This document shows, piece by piece, positions 33,256 through 34,274 of a stretch of 34,274 bases of DNA. This stretch comes from JAWOJB01 sp046484325. GTDB lineage: Bacteria; Actinomycetota; Acidimicrobiia; Spongiisociales; ZC4RG35. The notes under the pieces were generated by a model. That model was not told the origin of the DNA. It was given only the letters and a program-made list of their open reading frames with translations, and ran no database searches. Position 1 is the first letter of the stretch; every line of letters starts with the position of its first letter. The stretch spans positions 1-34,274 of the forward strand of contig JAWOJB010000098.1 of the NCBI GenBank assembly GCA_046484325.1. Reading direction: 5' to 3'. The position numbers and the translations under genes were made by a program.

Positions 33256-34128
33256 TCAGCCGGCCTCGGCCGCCTCGACCACCCGGCGCGCCAGGATCTC
33301 GGGCTGCTCCATCGGCAGGAAGTGGGTTCCCCCATCCACCACCTCCAGCGACCCCTCCGGCAGGCAGTCCGCCAGCTCGGCCGCCCACGACACCGGGTAG
33401 GTGTCGGTGTCCGAACCCACCACCAGCCCGACCGGCACGTCGACCTCCCCCAATCGCTCGAACATGGCATGCTCGTTGGCGCCGCGAAACACCTCTGCCT
33501 CGTCTTCGGGTGCGCAGGCGAGCCTGACCCCGCCGGCCTCGCCGACGAGGCCTCCGTCGACGTACCCGTCGAGAGCTCGCGCATCCCAGGTCGAGAATGG
33601 CGGCTTGCCGGCGAAGTTGAGCCTGGCGTCCGCCTTCGACGGGAACTCCCGGCGCCGCCGGAGGGCCAGTCCCACGAGGGGATGGTCCACCCGGAGGAAG
33701 GGTGGCCCGGGAACGATCGGCTCGACCAGGACGAGCTCGTCGAACAGGCGATACTCGACCTGGGCCATGAGCAGGGCAGCACCTCCCATCGAATGGCCCA
33801 CCCCCATCGCTCGCCCGCCCGGAGGGAAGGCGGCGTGGATCGCGGGGATGTCATGCGCCAGGTCCCACCACGACAGGGGATGCGAGGCGGCGGCTGACGC
33901 TCCGTGGTTGCGGGCGTCCCAGGCCACGACCCGACCTCCGTGGCCGGCGGCCCGAAGCTCGCCCACCACCGCCCGCCACACTCCGGCACAGAACCCGGTG
34001 GCGTGGGCGAGGTAGACGGTGGGGCCGAGGCCGGAGGCCTCGTACACGGCCAGCCGGAGGCCGTGGCCGGCGTTCACGAACCCGGTGGGATGGCGGCCGA
34101 AGCCGGCCGCCTCCGTCAGTTCTGCCAC
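33256..34128 (-). CDS. Alpha/beta hydrolase, possibly MenH-like
   Basis: 290 residues, cytosolic. The nucleophile is S113 in GVGHSMGGAALL, the oxyanion region is YLAHATGFCAGVWRAVVGEL near the N-terminus, and the acid and histidine lie in VVGSDTDTYPVS and VDGGTHFLPMEQPE. No signal peptide. The fold covers esterases, lipases, epoxide hydrolases and MenH. Being beside menE, menB and menA, it could be SHCHC synthase (MenH), but no MenH-specific residue is clear, so the name is withheld. GTG at 34128 lies 13 nt inside the end of the regulator gene upstream on the same strand, so it is probably coupled to it. Confidence 0.85.
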   Translation of the reverse strand: MAELTEAAGFGRHPTGFVNAGHGLRLAVYEASGLGPTVYLAHATGFCAGVWRAVVGELRAAGHGGRVVAWDARNHGASAAASHPLSWWDLAHDIPAIHAAFPPGGRAMGVGHSMGGAALLMAQVEYRLFDELVLVEPIVPGPPFLRVDHPLVGLALRRRREFPSKADARLNFAGKPPFSTWDARALDGYVDGGLVGEAGGVRLACAPEDEAEVFRGANEHAMFERLGEVDVPVGLVVGSDTDTYPVSWAAELADCLPEGSLEVVDGGTHFLPMEQPEILARRVVEAAEAG

Positions 34129-34274
34129 TCCTCGGGGGGGTAATCCTCCTCCTGCTTCGCCTGCAGGCGGGCGAGGTAGGCGGCCGCCTCGCTGCGACGG
34201 CTCATCCCCATCTTGGCGAGAACGTTGGAGACATAGTTCTTAACCGTCTTCTCCGCCAGGAACATCTCCTCGGC
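34116..34274 (-). CDS. NarL/LuxR-type response regulator, C-terminal fragment (cut by window edge)
   Basis: The last 52 residues of a LuxR-type helix-turn-helix protein. AEEMFLAEKTVKNYVSNVLAKMGMSRRSEAAAYLARLQ is the DNA-binding domain: the scaffold helix ends, then the recognition helix EKTVKNYVSNVLAKMGM. The AEKTVKNYVSNxLAKxGMxRRxxAA pattern is close to DevR/DosR-type regulators, which often respond to oxygen or redox. A short acidic Gln/Glu tail ends the protein. The receiver domain lies outside. The frame is open through the edge and the stop is at 34116. Confidence 0.88.
   Translation of the reverse strand, partial: AEEMFLAEKTVKNYVSNVLAKMGMSRRSEAAAYLARLQAKQEEDYPPEEWQN

Overview
The window is a dense, very GC-rich stretch of bacterial chromosome with almost no non-coding space. 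Many starts are GTG, and genes are often coupled by ATGA, GTGA or TGATG overlaps. The gene content points to a high-GC actinobacterium: GatCAB amidotransferase, a SUF system with SufU and a Rieske-type ferredoxin, classical menaquinone genes, a HrdB/SigB-like sigma factor, and a DevR/NarL-like response regulator. It may be an uncultured lineage such as Acidimicrobiia, but the class cannot be settled by eye. I see no rRNA, tRNA, CRISPR array, insertion sequence or phage gene; this is a core-metabolism region.

Layout. 1-4876 (minus): the 5' part of pyruvate kinase, then gatC-gatA-gatB, a HAD phosphatase and a 45-residue membrane peptide. 4921-5710: a small membrane protein converging on a YbaK-type deacylase. 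5953-8385 (plus): sufC1-sufS-sufU, followed by a frameshifted remnant of a secreted protein. 8776-12006 (minus): a GlsB-like membrane protein, fumC, an M42-like aminopeptidase and a stand-alone cyclic-nucleotide-binding domain. 12103-14482 (minus): sufD-Rieske-sufC2. 14526-16753 (minus): a family 5 uracil-DNA glycosylase and a DUF4015 glycoside-hydrolase-like protein. 16820-18038 (plus): the sigma factor and a small membrane protein. 18046-19458 (minus): sufB alone. 19538-23917 (minus): gltB without gltD. 23988-26888: a Rossmann protein, a Tat-exported M23 peptidase, a HAD protein, a Lon-N domain protein and a DUF6941 protein. 26964-30007 (plus): a long-form inositol-3-phosphate synthase, a class III aminotransferase and an ArfB-like GGQ protein. 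30019-34274: menE, menB, menA, an alpha/beta hydrolase and the C-terminus of a LuxR-type regulator.

The main result is that Fe-S cluster assembly is broken into three separated transcription units, sufC1SU, sufD-Rieske-sufC2 and sufB. Each is preceded by the same 24-bp imperfect palindrome, with half-site TTTCCACTAY, a 4-nt spacer and the reverse complement. The palindrome overlaps plausible promoter elements in all three places. This reads as one dispersed regulon under a single (probably Fe-S-sensing) repressor encoded elsewhere. There are two different SufC ATPases, one with the sulfur-donating enzymes and one with the SufD scaffold.

Other points of interest are a glutamate synthase large subunit that has lost the middle cysteine of its 3Fe-4S motif and has no adjacent small subunit, a recurrent TAGCCT hexamer 6-7 nt upstream of start codons suggesting leaderless transcription, and a perfect 13-bp-stem hairpin just upstream of the M23 peptidase.
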